Shown here: positions 13,101-25,480 of the stretch, piece after piece
Layout: each line of letters opens with the position of its first letter
How positions within the stretch are numbered: position 1 is the stretch's first letter
From: Callipepla californica brunnescens
Lineage: Eukaryota; Chordata; Aves; Galliformes; Odontophoridae
Length of the DNA: 64,000 bases
Assembly: GCA_023055505.1 (NCBI GenBank)
Contig: JALIRH010000026.1
Coordinates: 10,121,591-10,185,590 of the forward strand
Direction: 5' to 3'
Notes under the pieces: generated by a model
What the model was told of the DNA's origin: nothing
What the model saw: only the letters and a program-made list of their open reading frames with translations
The model's database searches: none
Position numbers and translations under genes: made by a program

Positions 13101-15357
13101 GTGCAATCTGCAAATGCGGTGGGTTTGGAACAATGCTAGCTGGTGTGACAGAAATAGGTCTGATACGTGCCTCGTGTATGTTTTGGGATTTCGTTCACTT
13201 TGTTGGTGTTCTGGACTTGTATAATTTGAGTTCTAAGTCAAACTGCCTAGTCTAACCGTGCTGGCAATATCACCTTACATCAGTGTTTGCCTCGACTTTG
13301 CAGTGAAGATTTATGCTCTAGCATTCTTTTCTTCCAGTGTGTCAGTGAAGAGGAATACACCCAAAAGAGGAAATGTTAAATAGGTTCAACTAAAGCCATA
13401 TATTTACAGCCTTTAATTATTCATTAAATATATAGGGCAGTCTATTGGGCACAGAATTTCCTTCAATTGCAAAGAAGCAACTGAGAACTTTTTATTTCCT
13501 TTTCATTAGAAGAAAGATTTCCAGGAAAAAAGCTTTTCATGTGGTAGAAGTGCCCTGTAAGATTTAAGAAGGTTGCTTTTCAGGAGCTCTCATTGCACAG
13601 GTGAGCACAGCTCTGCATGGGATTAAAAAGAGATGTGTTCTCCTGAAGAGAAAATAATCTTTCTTTTCTGCTATTGGGAACGATGAAATAAATTCCCACG
13701 CTTTCAGAAATGTGAATAAATTCATGCACATACGTTTAAACTAAAGAAGTCAATAATGCGCTGAACTGACTTAACCTTCACTTACTCAGCTGGTGATTTC
13801 TTGCAGATTAAGCCCTCCAGTTATGCTCCCCTTACAGCCTGCAACAGCTGTTGGCAGCATGAAAAAACTGTCAGACAGGAGTTGCATGCAGTTAGCCTGG
13901 GACTGCGCATTGCAGCTTGTTGCAAGGGGAGACAACATTTTTCAACACAATGATCTTTTGTTTCTGTCCATCCTTTGGATGATTTAGAACTGAAAATAAA
14001 CAGGTCGGAGTTCTTGTCTGTTCCAGGAAATGTCTCTCCACCTAGGTTAGATACACATCCAGTCGGATGGGACATCTTCTCATTGGTGTCCATGGCAGAG
14101 GTGGTCTCCAAAGGGAATGTGCTGCCCCACTAGACAGAAGTTTACATTTCAGCCATTTGCCCACTGGTGACAGAGCAACCTCTCTGGCTTTCTTGTGGTC
14201 AACCACAGTCAGTGCTGGTGAGCCCTATGGAAGGCTTTGTGGGCGTATGTTTAGGTATTCTATGGAGTCACCAAGTCAGTGTTCTGTGAATGTCATACAG
14301 GGACATGGTGATGCTAACTAAATGACCCATATTCTTCCTTGGTCACATTGAGGCCCTCCACTCTGTCTGAAAGCCCCGGATAAATGCAGAGGAAGCCACA
14401 TGGATTAAAACTAAATCCAAGATTTAGCTCAGCAGATGTCCCTTTCGGAGAGTTCACTGGCTGTTATTGGATAAGCACACCACAGCTCATGTCTTTCACC
14501 ATCATCCCAAGTGGTGTCATTCCCGTGGCTTCTGAATCAGTGCCAGCCCTTCCCTACCTCTCCTTTGCTGGTCATCACACTGCATTGCATCCCTGTGCTC
14601 ACAGTTAGGCAAAATTTTGACTTCAAACGTGTTACTTCATGCTAGTGAGTCTGCTTGCACGCTACGTGTGTCAGGAGAATTGTCTGCAGAAGTGTCCTTG
14701 AGTGCTCAAGACAGAGATTTTGGTGTAACTCTATAAGCACTGGTTGTTTTCACTCCCTTGAAAATTTCCTCACATAACCTCATCATGTTATAAAGTAGAG
14801 CATTTTTCTTTCGGTACTAGATGTTCATTCACTCAAGTCAGTCAGTACAAGATATTAGAGATTAAAATCTCATCATAATTTTAATGAAGGGATGCTATTC
14901 AGTAACCTGTAAATACAGTGACATTTGGCCTTTTATGTTTATATATAATGTAACTCAGCAACTGTTATTCTCTTAGAGCAAATGATGTATACTTTAAACA
15001 TATCACTTATCTGAATATGTCTATTTTTACATTTGTAGCTTGTTTTGTCTGTGCATATGCATTGCTTTAATTATGTTATTTTGTTATATAACAAAAAAAA
15101 AAAAGAAAAGGAAAAAAATGATGTACGGGAAAGGTCATGAATGAATCTGAAAGATTATCCATTCTTAATCAGATCTGCCCCATAACATTACTAGGCAAAG
15201 TTTAATGATCAATGAAATCTGATGAATTTGGTTTGAAAGCTGGGCAGCTTAGAGAAGCAATCAACTAAACAGATGTCTGTAGTTTTGGAGGTTATTTCTG
15301 TGTTCCTGGCAGCAGAATTTTTGTGCAAAGAACAATGAAAAGCATGAACTGAAAGAT

Positions 15358-15950
15358 CTGTGGAATCACCAAAGTTGGAAAAGACCTCCGAGATCATCCA
15401 GTCCAACCATCCCCCCATCACCAATATTTCCAAGTAAGCCACGTCCCTCAGTACAGTATCTAAATGTTTCCTGAACTCCTCTAGGGTTGGTGACTCCCCA
15501 GACGGCCTGTACCAGTGCCTGATCACTGTCTCAGAGAATGAAGTTTTTCCTAACCTCCTCTGGTGCAACTTGAAGCCAATCCCTCTAATTCTATTGCTAG
15601 TTACATGGGAGTGGAGGCATAACCTCACCTTGCTACAGTATCCTTTCAGGTAGTTGTAGGGAGTGATAAGGTCTCCCCTGATCCTCTTCTTCACACCAAA
15701 AAATCCCACTGCCTTCAGCTGCTCCTCATAAGACTTGTACTTCACACCCCTCACAAGCTTCGTTACACTCACGTGGACATGCTCCAGGGCATTGATGTCT
15801 TCCCTGTAGTGAGAGGAGCAAAACTGAACACAGTTCTCAAGATGTGGCTTCACCAACGCTGAGTGCAGAAGGATGATTACTTCCATCCTCCTGCTGGCAA
15901 CACTGTCTCTGATACAAGCCAGGATGCCATATTCATATTCAGAGTGCTGC
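15358..15950 (-). mobile_element. CR1 LINE fragment with remnant of ORF2 C terminus
   Basis: On the minus strand this encodes the C-terminal part of a CR1 ORF2 reverse transcriptase-type protein. The segments 'VKPHLENCVQF', 'RGDLITPYNYLKG' and 'SPTLEEFRKHLDTVL' match the pattern typical of CR1 C termini. The 3' end at about 15358 reads as the CR1 tail (GGTTGGACTGGATGATCTCG on the minus strand). The reading frame happens to stay open for 250 codons, from 15961 down to 15209. It starts inside the protein domain and continues past the element's 3' end, so it is a truncated transposon fragment and not a host gene. Confidence 0.85.
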
Positions 15951-16417
15951 ACAGAGAGCAAAAGCAGACCACTAGAAACAGTTGCATGTGTTCAAAAGCA
16001 GCCTTATTCATAAGAAGTGGGAGAGTAAGCTGTCACACTGTTGACTTCCTTAGCTCTTCTATTTATCAGAAACAGGCCAAAGTAATGAAAAACCGAATGC
16101 TAACAGTGTGAATGCATTTATCCTAGCAGCACCTCCAGCTTAGGAGAGAAGCAAAAACCCTCCCCAGCTTGCAGGATGTTATGTGAACGAGGGATGTTTC
16201 ATCCCAAATGCCTCACTGGCATCCAGAGGGTCTCTCTACTCAGAGGCACAGTCTGGAGCTCCTTCCTACATCAGCTGACATCTGGACTGCACCCATCTGT
16301 GGGCTCTGTGCTGGTGTGGTTTTTTTTTTCCCATTACATCCTGCAGAAAATCCCTTGTGGAACTGAGAGAAAGAAAAAAAAAAAAAACAGAAAAAGAAAC
16401 AACCAAAAACCCCACCA

Positions 16418-16441
16418 CAAAAATAAATAAATAAATAAATA
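16418..16441. repeat. AAAT simple repeat
   Basis: Tetranucleotide AAAT tract directly downstream of an A-rich segment. No gene association seen. Confidence 0.8.
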
Positions 16442-18774
16442 GCACAACACTATGTCTGGTCCAGTCAGCTGCTTTTTGTATTTCAATTAATGCTTTGTTA
16501 TCTCTCTGTAAAAAGATGGATAAGAAATAAGAATGAAATATTTGTGTAGAAGTTGCAGAAGAGGAGAGTTTTGTTCTGCATTTCTTGCATGTGGTTAAAT
16601 TTTTGATAAAAATTGGAGATGTTCTCTGTTTATATTAAATCACAGGGTTTCATCCCCTTGAGGACCCTTGCAATTGTCTCACATAACATGAATGGTACCT
16701 AGAGAAATTGTATGTGCTTTATGAGTGAGAGAATAATCTCTAATTCACACAAGTAGGCCAGTGCAATTAGTTAAATGTTAAGCCTCATAACGTAACACGA
16801 CATGTGCTGTCTCCCTGATTCCGCCCAGATAGATTTCAGCAGCAATATAATTGCATGCATTTTATTTAAGAAGGAAATAAGGCATGTGTTTAAAGAGGAG
16901 CCTTCTTAAAACCATTATGCTGCTTCATCTCCAGAGAAAGTACTAAAGGATCTCACTAAGAAGAACCAGAGGCACAGGGCTGGGGTGGGGAAGGCCTCCC
17001 CCCATTTTGTAGATTCTCATGCTGAGGTTGTGGGGAGGGGGGGGGGAAATCCTTCCCTACAGCTTTTAAAATGTGGATGTTCCCAAAAGTTTTTCACTGT
17101 GTCATCCTTTGTGATTCAAAAAAATGCAGCATTCAGTAACATAATTTCCTTCGAAGAAACAGAAGTAGATTGTGAAGAACAAGGCTTGAAAATTTGTTGT
17201 TGTATTTCCTCTCCAGATCACTGCTGTAGATGGTTTTTGTTCCTGGAAATATACAGGGATGACCTGCTAAAGCAAGCCAGATAAATGGTTCGGCCTCCAT
17301 GGCCCAGTTTGCCTACCACTCAGTAAAGCCGCACATCCCTTGTGAAGCATATAAGTTAAATAATTAGTCACGTACAACAGCCAGAACTCCTTTTTTAAAA
17401 CAACCCTCATGACTCCAACATCAACTTTCCAGCAACGACATGACAGGCGTCTGTACAGATGACTCCAAGCATTAGTTCACTGGGGAAAAAAATGCTCCAA
17501 TCTGTATTCAGAGGTCAGAAATTAGCCAACCCTGCAACTAGCCTACTAAGGCATAAAGCCATTCTTATGTTGAAGGAGATTAGATGAAGCGTATGCACAA
17601 TAATATATAAGACAGTTTGCTGAAAAGACTAGGTGAGGATGAAATTGTTTAGCTGAAATACTGGATGCCTTCGATTAATTGTTAGTTTTGAGGAGGAACT
17701 AACTCCAATCAAGAGAATCAGCACTGGGCGCTGAGACGGGAGGAAGAAGTGGTGACTCTGTCTGTGTGCTAGAAACAAGCTAGTTGAATTCAAAACCAGG
17801 GAAGCTTTGAACTTGGAAGTCAATAGAAAATTATCAGAAGTCAATAGAAATCTGTTATGGACTTAGGAGCAAGGAAATTATCCATTTATGTTTTTGTGGT
17901 TAAGGAGAACAGGACTCCTCACGTTCTGCTTCTCAAAAAACATGGGAGAAGAAATAGTCTTTAATCTCATATTACTGCTCTCCTTCCTGTCTGAATTAGG
18001 CAATAGTCTGAAGTGCTTAAATAGGAGGCATTCAGGTGTTCTTTGTCTTTAATATAAGCTATGGAAAAAGAAAAATAGGTAGGTTTTTTGTCCCACTAAG
18101 TGGTGTGATGGCTGCTGAGACTGAAGACAGGCATCTCACCAAGCATGCTTTGGTCACATAGTGTACTTGATCAGCTAGCTGTGCTGTGCACAAGCCATGT
18201 GTAGCATGTGGTGCTGCTTGTCTGGCTGATGAGGGCTTCAGCCAGTGTGTGCTGTCATGACCTATGCTGCAGTTGCTGTTTCCCTGACTTTCCTCTAGGT
18301 CTTCTTCTGGGTTGGCACGGTTAAGGCTGCAGGCACGTCATCTAAGGGTATGTACTTCCAGTTTCTTAAAACGTTAGATGCAAAGATAACTGAAAATCAT
18401 ACATCTGGAAGATAGCTGCATTTCTGAGCTGGCCATAGAAAGCAAAGAATAACAAAGCTTGGTGGATAGACCTGGTGGTTAATTCTAGCAATAAATACTT
18501 TCAACTTACGTGTGTCTGCAGTTGTTGAAGCTTAAAAACATAAAGAGAGTCTCTTGTTTAGTGACTTAAAGTGCAGCAGAAGTAGAAAGGAGCTAGTATT
18601 TGTTTGATGTCAGGCCAGGTGCAAAGAGCTGAAATAATTACAAATTAACAAATACTAGGCATGATTAGAAAGAGAATCAGATGGGGAAAGCTCTCTAACA
18701 TGTGATAGGGATAAGCTAAATACTCAAGGCAGAGAAACCTTTACTTTCTTCTCTGTGATGGTTGTCATGGGTAT

Positions 18775-18980
18775 TAGGAAGAATCGGATAACAGAAGGAA
18801 TTTCTTTGTGGAACGGGTGGCATTAGAACAGTCTGCCCAGGCAAGTGGTGCAGTCCCTGTTCCTGAAGGTATTTGAGGATGTGGCTGAGTGATGGGACTT
18901 AATAGGTCGGGTTGATGGCTGGACTTGCTGATCTAGAATATCTTTTCCAATCCAAGTGACTCTGCGATTCAATCAATGTT
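18775..18980 (+). mobile_element. CR1 LINE 3'-end fragment
   Basis: Sense-strand CR1 3' end. It contains 'aggaatttctttgtggaacgg', 'cagtctgcccaggcaagtggtg' and 'gttgatggctggacttgctgatct', and ends near 'gactctgcgattcaatc', a worn version of the CR1 terminal octamer repeat. It is 5'-truncated and non-coding. Confidence 0.8.
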
Positions 18981-21335
18981 TGTTCTGGTGATTTTTCCAT
19001 GTGTGGATTGAGATAGAGCAGCGTGGAGCCTCTAGTTTAAGGTTCTCCTTTTGCAGCTCTGGAGAACAGAGAAGGTCCTCCCTTTTTTCCTTTTTCTCAG
19101 GTGCCAGGGTGCATTAATTGTTTGTTACCCAGAAGGGTGATCTGGGCTGAAACTATTTCGAAGAGTGACTGTGCTTGATATCCTCTTCATAACATAGGGC
19201 AAAGCTACAACACTTTCTGTGGTCCTTGTAGTGGTGAAAGGGGGAAAACAGTATACTTTCTAGTGATGTTCTCATTTCTTTTTTGGGGAGAGAAGTGCCG
19301 TAGGTTTGTACAGAAAGGTGAACCATCAGCTAGTTGTGTTTACAGCAGTACGGTTTCCAAAGCGATAGTGCAAAGTGAAATAGATGTGTGAAGACATTTT
19401 GAGTTAAATAATTTTAAATGGTCCACATTTTGTTTCTGTTTCATGTCAGTACAGCTTCAGTGATTTGAGCTTTCTGTGAGCCAGAGCTTGCCCTGTCGCA
19501 AAGCCTGGATTTGTTTTCTTTTCTCCTAGGTGTAACAGAAAATGATGTTAAATACCTCAGACTTTCATGGAATTGACTCTTCAAAGTCAATATCAATATT
19601 ATTTGCTGTGTTAAAGCAGAATACATCTTGTCTTAAGGTTCCTTCCCCTGAAGGAGTTTGAAATGATTGAGTTGCTCCTAAAAGATTGCTGATTTTGAGT
19701 GTTTAATCTTCTATTATGATGTTGCGAAAATGTTTATTTCTACCCTCTCTCCTCCTCCTAAATTTCTTTTCAAGAGGTTGAGACAACGTCGCAGTCTCTC
19801 CAAAAAGACTTTCAAATAGCCGCTCTCCTTTCAGTTTTATTTTTTTTTTTAACAGGAAGGAAAACAAACAAATTAAAATTGCTCTGAGTAAAAGACCAAG
19901 GTCTACCAGGTTCTAGACATTGCTATTTTTATCGTTGTCTGTCTAGGGAAGGAAAAACACTTGAATGTTGTTGTAAAACATTTGATTACCTCCTACATAT
20001 TTTACACCATTCCGCCCACCCTCATAAAATTGAAGGAAAACATAAATTGCTTAGAGTATAACTATTTTGATGTCTTACTCAAAATATTTGCTGTAATCCT
20101 AAGGCTTTCGCAACATCTTTATCTTTAAATGTGCTTTTCTTAGCTAAAATTGATCTTTTCAAGAGCATTAAATACCTACATAAATTGTCTTTTATCTGCA
20201 CTGTGGCTTTGTGTTGTTTTGATGATTGAGATGATATTTTACTTGACTTTTTTGTGGAGTTCTGACCTATCTAGGAATGTCTTACTGGATGGCACGTGGT
20301 TTGATACACAATGAATGCTCTTTTATGTGAAGCATTGGAACTGTGGATATGCAATTTCCCACGTGCGTTAGGAGCTCCCTGCACACCTCTGTACGTTAAA
20401 CAACCACTGTACTTTTTCAGGGGGCTGAAAATGGGACAAGGAGATGTATCTTTCTGTTTTCTTTTAAGTTGTTCAGCTTTCCTGGAAACCATAATGAAAC
20501 TGCTCATCAGTTCAGACAATGCAGCCTTTTGTTTCCCCTGATTCAGACAGCAACAGGAAGAGGGGAAAGCAGGTTGCAGCATACGTGGGGCTTGGAAGAA
20601 CTGACTGTCTTGTTAGGGTGGGGTTGGATATCAGACCTTGGATTGCACCATAAGATAAAACAGGTATTTGTCTGCGTTGTGCTGTCAGCCTGACAGCTTG
20701 CCTGCAGGCAGCCTTCTCACCTCCTTCTGACCCACCTGAATGAGTGTCTGGGGAAGTTTTGATTATCCAGGTAACCCTGAGGCTTGGGAGAAGCCATCCC
20801 CAAGAGGCAATCATTTCCTTCTGTGCTGTGTGTGAAAAACATGACATCTCCTTAAGTGGCGAACATGATCTGCTTCTCACTACGCAATACGTAACCCAAA
20901 CAGATGGATTTCCTGTCTTCACGCAACAGGAAAACACTGTAGAAAATGTTCATCGTGCTGTCTATGGCTCTTCTTTGATGTTGAAGTTCTTCCTACCCGT
21001 TTATTTTCAGCCTAGAAATTGCCACTTGTGGTAAGATGTCAGTAAACTTACTAAATTCCAGATAAATTCTCTTCTAGTCGAACTGAGCCATTGTACAGGC
21101 TTTCACTGATGCGCCCTTGGTTTTCCTGTAAAGAAACAGTATAATCATGGGAGAAGCCTGATTATTTTCCCATATAACTGCAAGAAATAAAAGTAACTGT
21201 GTTCTTGAGAATAACTGTAAAATTTTTGCAAACTTGTGAAGGCCGCTGAGTTGAATTATCCAAAATTGAAATAATGCAGTCATTTAGAGAAGTTGACTGA
21301 CAAAACATTACCTTTTTTATTTTTTTATTTTTTAG

Positions 21336-21442
21336 CGTACTTGGTCAACTGTGCGATGTGTGATCTCTTACCATGAGCGAGGGCGGCTCTGGCCAGAACG
21401 GGAATCAGAAGAGTCCCAGTAAAAAAGAAAAACCGTCTGGAG
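21336..21442 (+). CDS. candidate first coding exon of an unidentified gene
   Basis: A long pyrimidine tract ending in TTTTTTAG (to 21335) forms a strong splice acceptor. The exon holds about 37 nt of possible 5' UTR, then ATG at 21373 with A at -3, then 23 codons, and ends in GGAG|GTAAGG, a strong donor. The coding part is phase 1 at its 3' end. The peptide starts MSEGGSGQNGNQ and continues with a Ser/Lys-rich stretch (KSPSKKEKPSG). It is hydrophilic and looks like a disordered N terminus. CpG-containing codons and low AT content set it apart from its surroundings. I do not recognise the protein, and no second coding exon could be paired with confidence downstream. In other vertebrates, genes such as PDLIM5 and BMPR1B lie in the genomic neighbourhood of OPN4X, but this peptide does not match the usual start of either as far as I can tell. 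It could also be an alternative N-terminal exon. Confidence 0.55.
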
Positions 21443-24400
21443 GTAAGGTCCCTCTTTCCTGAGTTGTCTGAGGAGATTTCTGTCCACCGTAGGAGCTGAA
21501 CGGTGACATTTCTCTTTCCAATCTGAAAGGAGTTGGTTACCTCTTCACAGAATCACAGAATAAAGGTTTTTTTTTCCTAAACTGTGAAAGGTTAAAAGTG
21601 CCAAGTGTTCTGCGTGAGACTCAGTGAAGCATCCTGGTGTAAAAGAGTTTATCTGGGAGTGGCTATATGTGCACGTGAATGTTTGTAAGCAAGAGTTTTG
21701 TCACCTACAGAGTTTCACTTACTTGCTCAGTGGTCAGATATTACTTGTATGTACGTTCTCCAGAGGGGAAAAAAAATGTTGGTGAACATCCTTCAAGGTT
21801 AGCACAGTTTATTCTTTCTCGCAAGGTTTATTTTGCAGAAGTCTTAACAAATTTACATCGAAAATTGAACCGAACCCAATCACAGACGATGCAAGGATCA
21901 TCTCTTAGCGTAACGAGACACTGGAGTGATTAGCCCTTTGTATGACTTTGGTTGCAAATGCTTTAGCTGTCCACTAATGGTGCAGATGACGTTTGTTCCG
22001 TTGCTGAATCTATCCTTGACCTCATAATTTCACATTATCCATGAATGAGAGCCTAATCGATAGGAATAATTTGCAGTTATTTGTAGCCCAGTGAGAACCG
22101 CAGATGATGCAAAAATAGATGTTGTGTGTGCAAGAATGTAGCAGCAAGAGAACAACTGTGGCAGCAGTACGAAACAGATTATGGTGTTACTCATACCATT
22201 TGAAGGCACCTCTTGAAATCATCGGGCTCAATTTCCTCTAGAAGTGAGGGTCTGTTAGTGAACTTGTGCTAACCCCTGGGAAAACTCTTACTACCTCAGC
22301 ATGTGATGCATGTTTAGAACTTTATCTAGGAAGCTGTTGTGAAGTTTTCATCGAACCTGATAAGAACTCTTAGCACTAAGCTGAGCTTTTGAATCCTCTG
22401 CAGCAGTGACTTGAAAACAGCTGAGCCTGTTGTTGATTAAGTGAGACTTAGAACCACTTATTCCAAAGAGGCATCCTTGCAGTGGCCAAAGACTGATGTT
22501 TGTTTTTAATAAACTGAGTTGAAAGGACAAATCACGAGTGTCAAAACCTCTGGCATTGTGATTCACAGCTCTTTTTCCACTTTCCCTCTAAGGATCAGTC
22601 CTTTTGGAGGTGGTCTGTCTTTGCTTCTGAAATTGTTAAATGTATGCCTAGGCACGTGATGAGGGTGTTAGATTTAAATTTTAAATTGAAATGAAAATCT
22701 TGCTAGAATAAACTGTACGTAGCTTCCTTAAAATAGACTTCGTTTGGAAACTCATGCTTGAGTGAATGATCTGTTTTTCCATAAACATTCGCTCAGATTT
22801 CTAAGTGGCTTGGAAAATGAAATAAATATGGTGAAGCGATGAAATGTTGTAGCTTGAATATCCACATCTGGTGTGTTGTACTCACTGGTTATTTGTACTG
22901 ATTAACTGTATGTTTTGTGCTTAATTTTGGCTTAGAAAATGACTCACTGCACTGAAGGTTTTTTGGCTCTCAGCTCTGAGGAGGCCGAGCTCTTCTGCGG
23001 AGGAGCGTGAGTGCATTTCTTGGAAAAGGTGGCTCTAGGGATGGATTTGTGAATGACACCTCTCTCCTTGTAAAAGAGGCCGAGATGCCCCTATGAAAGC
23101 GGTGCTTTTAGACATTCAGGAAGTGCCCTGCAGCTGGTACAATCGATCGTGTCACTTTGAATGATCAGGGGAACTCATTCATGGCATTGTTTTATATGTA
23201 TGTTGTTTTAAAAATAATGCTGTTTTCCATACATGTTCTTAGGGGTCCCCAGACAAAATGTCCTGTCTGTGATCTTTTAGAATTTCAACACCAAATTTTT
23301 TCAACAATTTACAGAATGACTAGGCAACAAAGCAATTAATTGATTTGTTAATGAAGCGTGAGATAGAGTTGAGAGAAGCTGGTGTCTGATCTGATTAAGA
23401 TCTATGTCATTTTATGCTTTTTGAGCCCAGCAGATGCTTGCGAGTAGTCGATGGTTTTAGTTTGGCTGTTGTAGACACCATTGACAGTTTTTACTTGGTA
23501 ATACTCCAGCAACAGCTCAGTCATAGGATTGTCTGTGTAGTACTGACACTGCTGATTTATGTCACGAAGATAAAAACAGAGCTGCAAAAATCCTTCACTA
23601 GGTGCTCTGATTGTGCTCACAGAAATATGTTCCTTGCGTTGAAATGCAGAATTACTTGCATCCTTACGGTAAACTTATCAGAGTACTTTGTACAAACAGG
23701 GAAACGCGGTAGGAAAAAGTCAGAATGCTAATGCGTAAGAGGGCAGTTGGTATCAGTGAACTCCCAAATTTTTTAGGTTCTTAATCATTTTGAAGCGTGG
23801 CAGAGGCAAAGGAATTCAGGTTGTCCATTTGTACAATTGTTTTTATTTTAGGGTGTGGTTTATTTATTTATTTTTTTGAGATGACAAGGTTTTATCTATA
23901 ACTGGTGGGAATTACAAGGGGCACCAGATGGGTGCAAAATGTTTGCACATTCAGGATGTAATTGAGAAATTAAAACATTTTTTTGGTGTATCAGGCAATA
24001 CACAAAAAATATAATCTCCAGGAAATCACAGTTATATCATTGAGTAGTAGCCTGGATGGGGAAATGTTCTTTACCTTGAAGCATAAGCAGAAAGTGTTAA
24101 TAGGGGATTTTCTGGAAGAACAGTAATTACAGCCACCTGATACACAACCAAAATCTCTCAGACTGCAGGGGTTATTGTGAGAGCTAAATAGGATTTGGAA
24201 TTAACTTGCATGAAACAGTCTGGTATTTGAATGCAGAGCTTTGCTGACATGACTTTCTCATTTAAAATTTGTTTCTCTGTAGGAAGGAGAATCCTCAAAA
24301 ATCATTAATTTACATAGAAATATATTCCATCTCAGCAGGATGCGTTGGTATGCCAAAATTCTTAAATTGCATTCATAAATTTATCTGAATTACTTAAACC

Positions 24401-25404
24401 GTAGATGGATAGTAGAATGTCTTGGGTAGAGAGGGATTTCAAAAACAATCTAGCTCCAAATATCTCAAAGCACTTTGTAACTTCAGTATTTATCCAGATT
24501 TTTATGTAAATGCTTCAGAGGGGTAAGCAAGGGGAAAATGATTATTCTTTAAAAACCACCCTTTATAGATGTTCGTCCTTTACCAAAATAACTTTCTCAT
24601 GAATCACCTGCTTGTGCAACTCCCACACACTGAGCAGTGTAGGCAGCAAGAAATCGGTAATGTTTTATTTGGGTGAGGGTGGATGTAAGTGTATTTCCTC
24701 TGAGGCAAAGGGAGCGGTGGTCTCCTTTTTTTTTTTTTTTTTTTTTCCTTTTTTTAAACTGCCAAAAAACTAATTAATGAGGGTCCATTCTGCAAAATGT
24801 AATGTATTGATTTCTGCGCAAGCCACGCTGAGATTATATATAGTTCTGAGTTCTTCCGTTTAGCAAAGCTTTGAATATGGAATATTATTAATTCTTCTCC
24901 ACAATATCACACTGTTTTTTTTTCATGGCACTATTGGCTTTGAAATTTATAACCAAAATGCAGTATGAGATGCTTAAAATTTCTAGCCAGATTAGGAAAT
25001 GGAGAAAAATAACCACAGGTTATATACAGGAAATGTAAGTGAATGTGCTTTGGAAGACAGCTAGCTCCAAGAGAATTTTCAAGCAGAGAATTTTGAGGAA
25101 AAAAATATTCACACCATTAAGTATGGGTGCAAAAATTAATCTTTTCAAAGAATTTCCAGCATATTTTTATGCTTTTAAATGCAGTAAACTTTGAGCAAAT
25201 TTATCCTTCATCTGCTTCTGGGTTTTTACAGAAGAAGATTTGTCCGTTCAAGGGCAAGAATACGTTATGAATGCTTGGGTACATACATAGCCTCTTGGTT
25301 GCAGCAGTCCATTTGCTACTCTAGGATACCTGCCATCTTATTTAGGCTTCCGATGGACACAGATCGTGTGGTATGTAAGGTGTCAAGTCTTTTGCAAATA
25401 GAAT

Positions 25405-25480
25405 AATTTGATTTGGAAGGGACTCTTATAGGTCATCTATTCCAACTCCCCACCAAGTAGTAGCATTATTTTAAACAGCA
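25405..25480 (-). mobile_element. small degraded CR1 3'-end fragment
   Basis: The segment with 'ttggaagggactcttataggtcat' and 'ttccaactcccc' is a worn reverse-complement CR1 3' end. It is short and decayed. Confidence 0.55.

Larger units (their letters stand above)
1..21335. other. non-coding stretch with scattered repeats
   Basis: I see no convincing protein-coding exon in this stretch. It is AT-rich with many homopolymer and short tandem tracts, such as a T run near 557, an 11-G run near 9284, a TTTTG tract near 9541 and an AAT tract near 9617. The only recognisable interspersed elements are the CR1 fragments listed separately. The stretch may be intergenic, or it may be an intron or upstream region of the gene whose candidate coding exon lies at 21336. 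The open frames here are short and lack splice sites, domains or composition that would support a gene. Confidence 0.7.

Noticed and set aside
20512..20937. 141-codon minus-strand open frame
   Set aside because: No domain, no splice or promoter signals, composition like the surrounding non-coding DNA.
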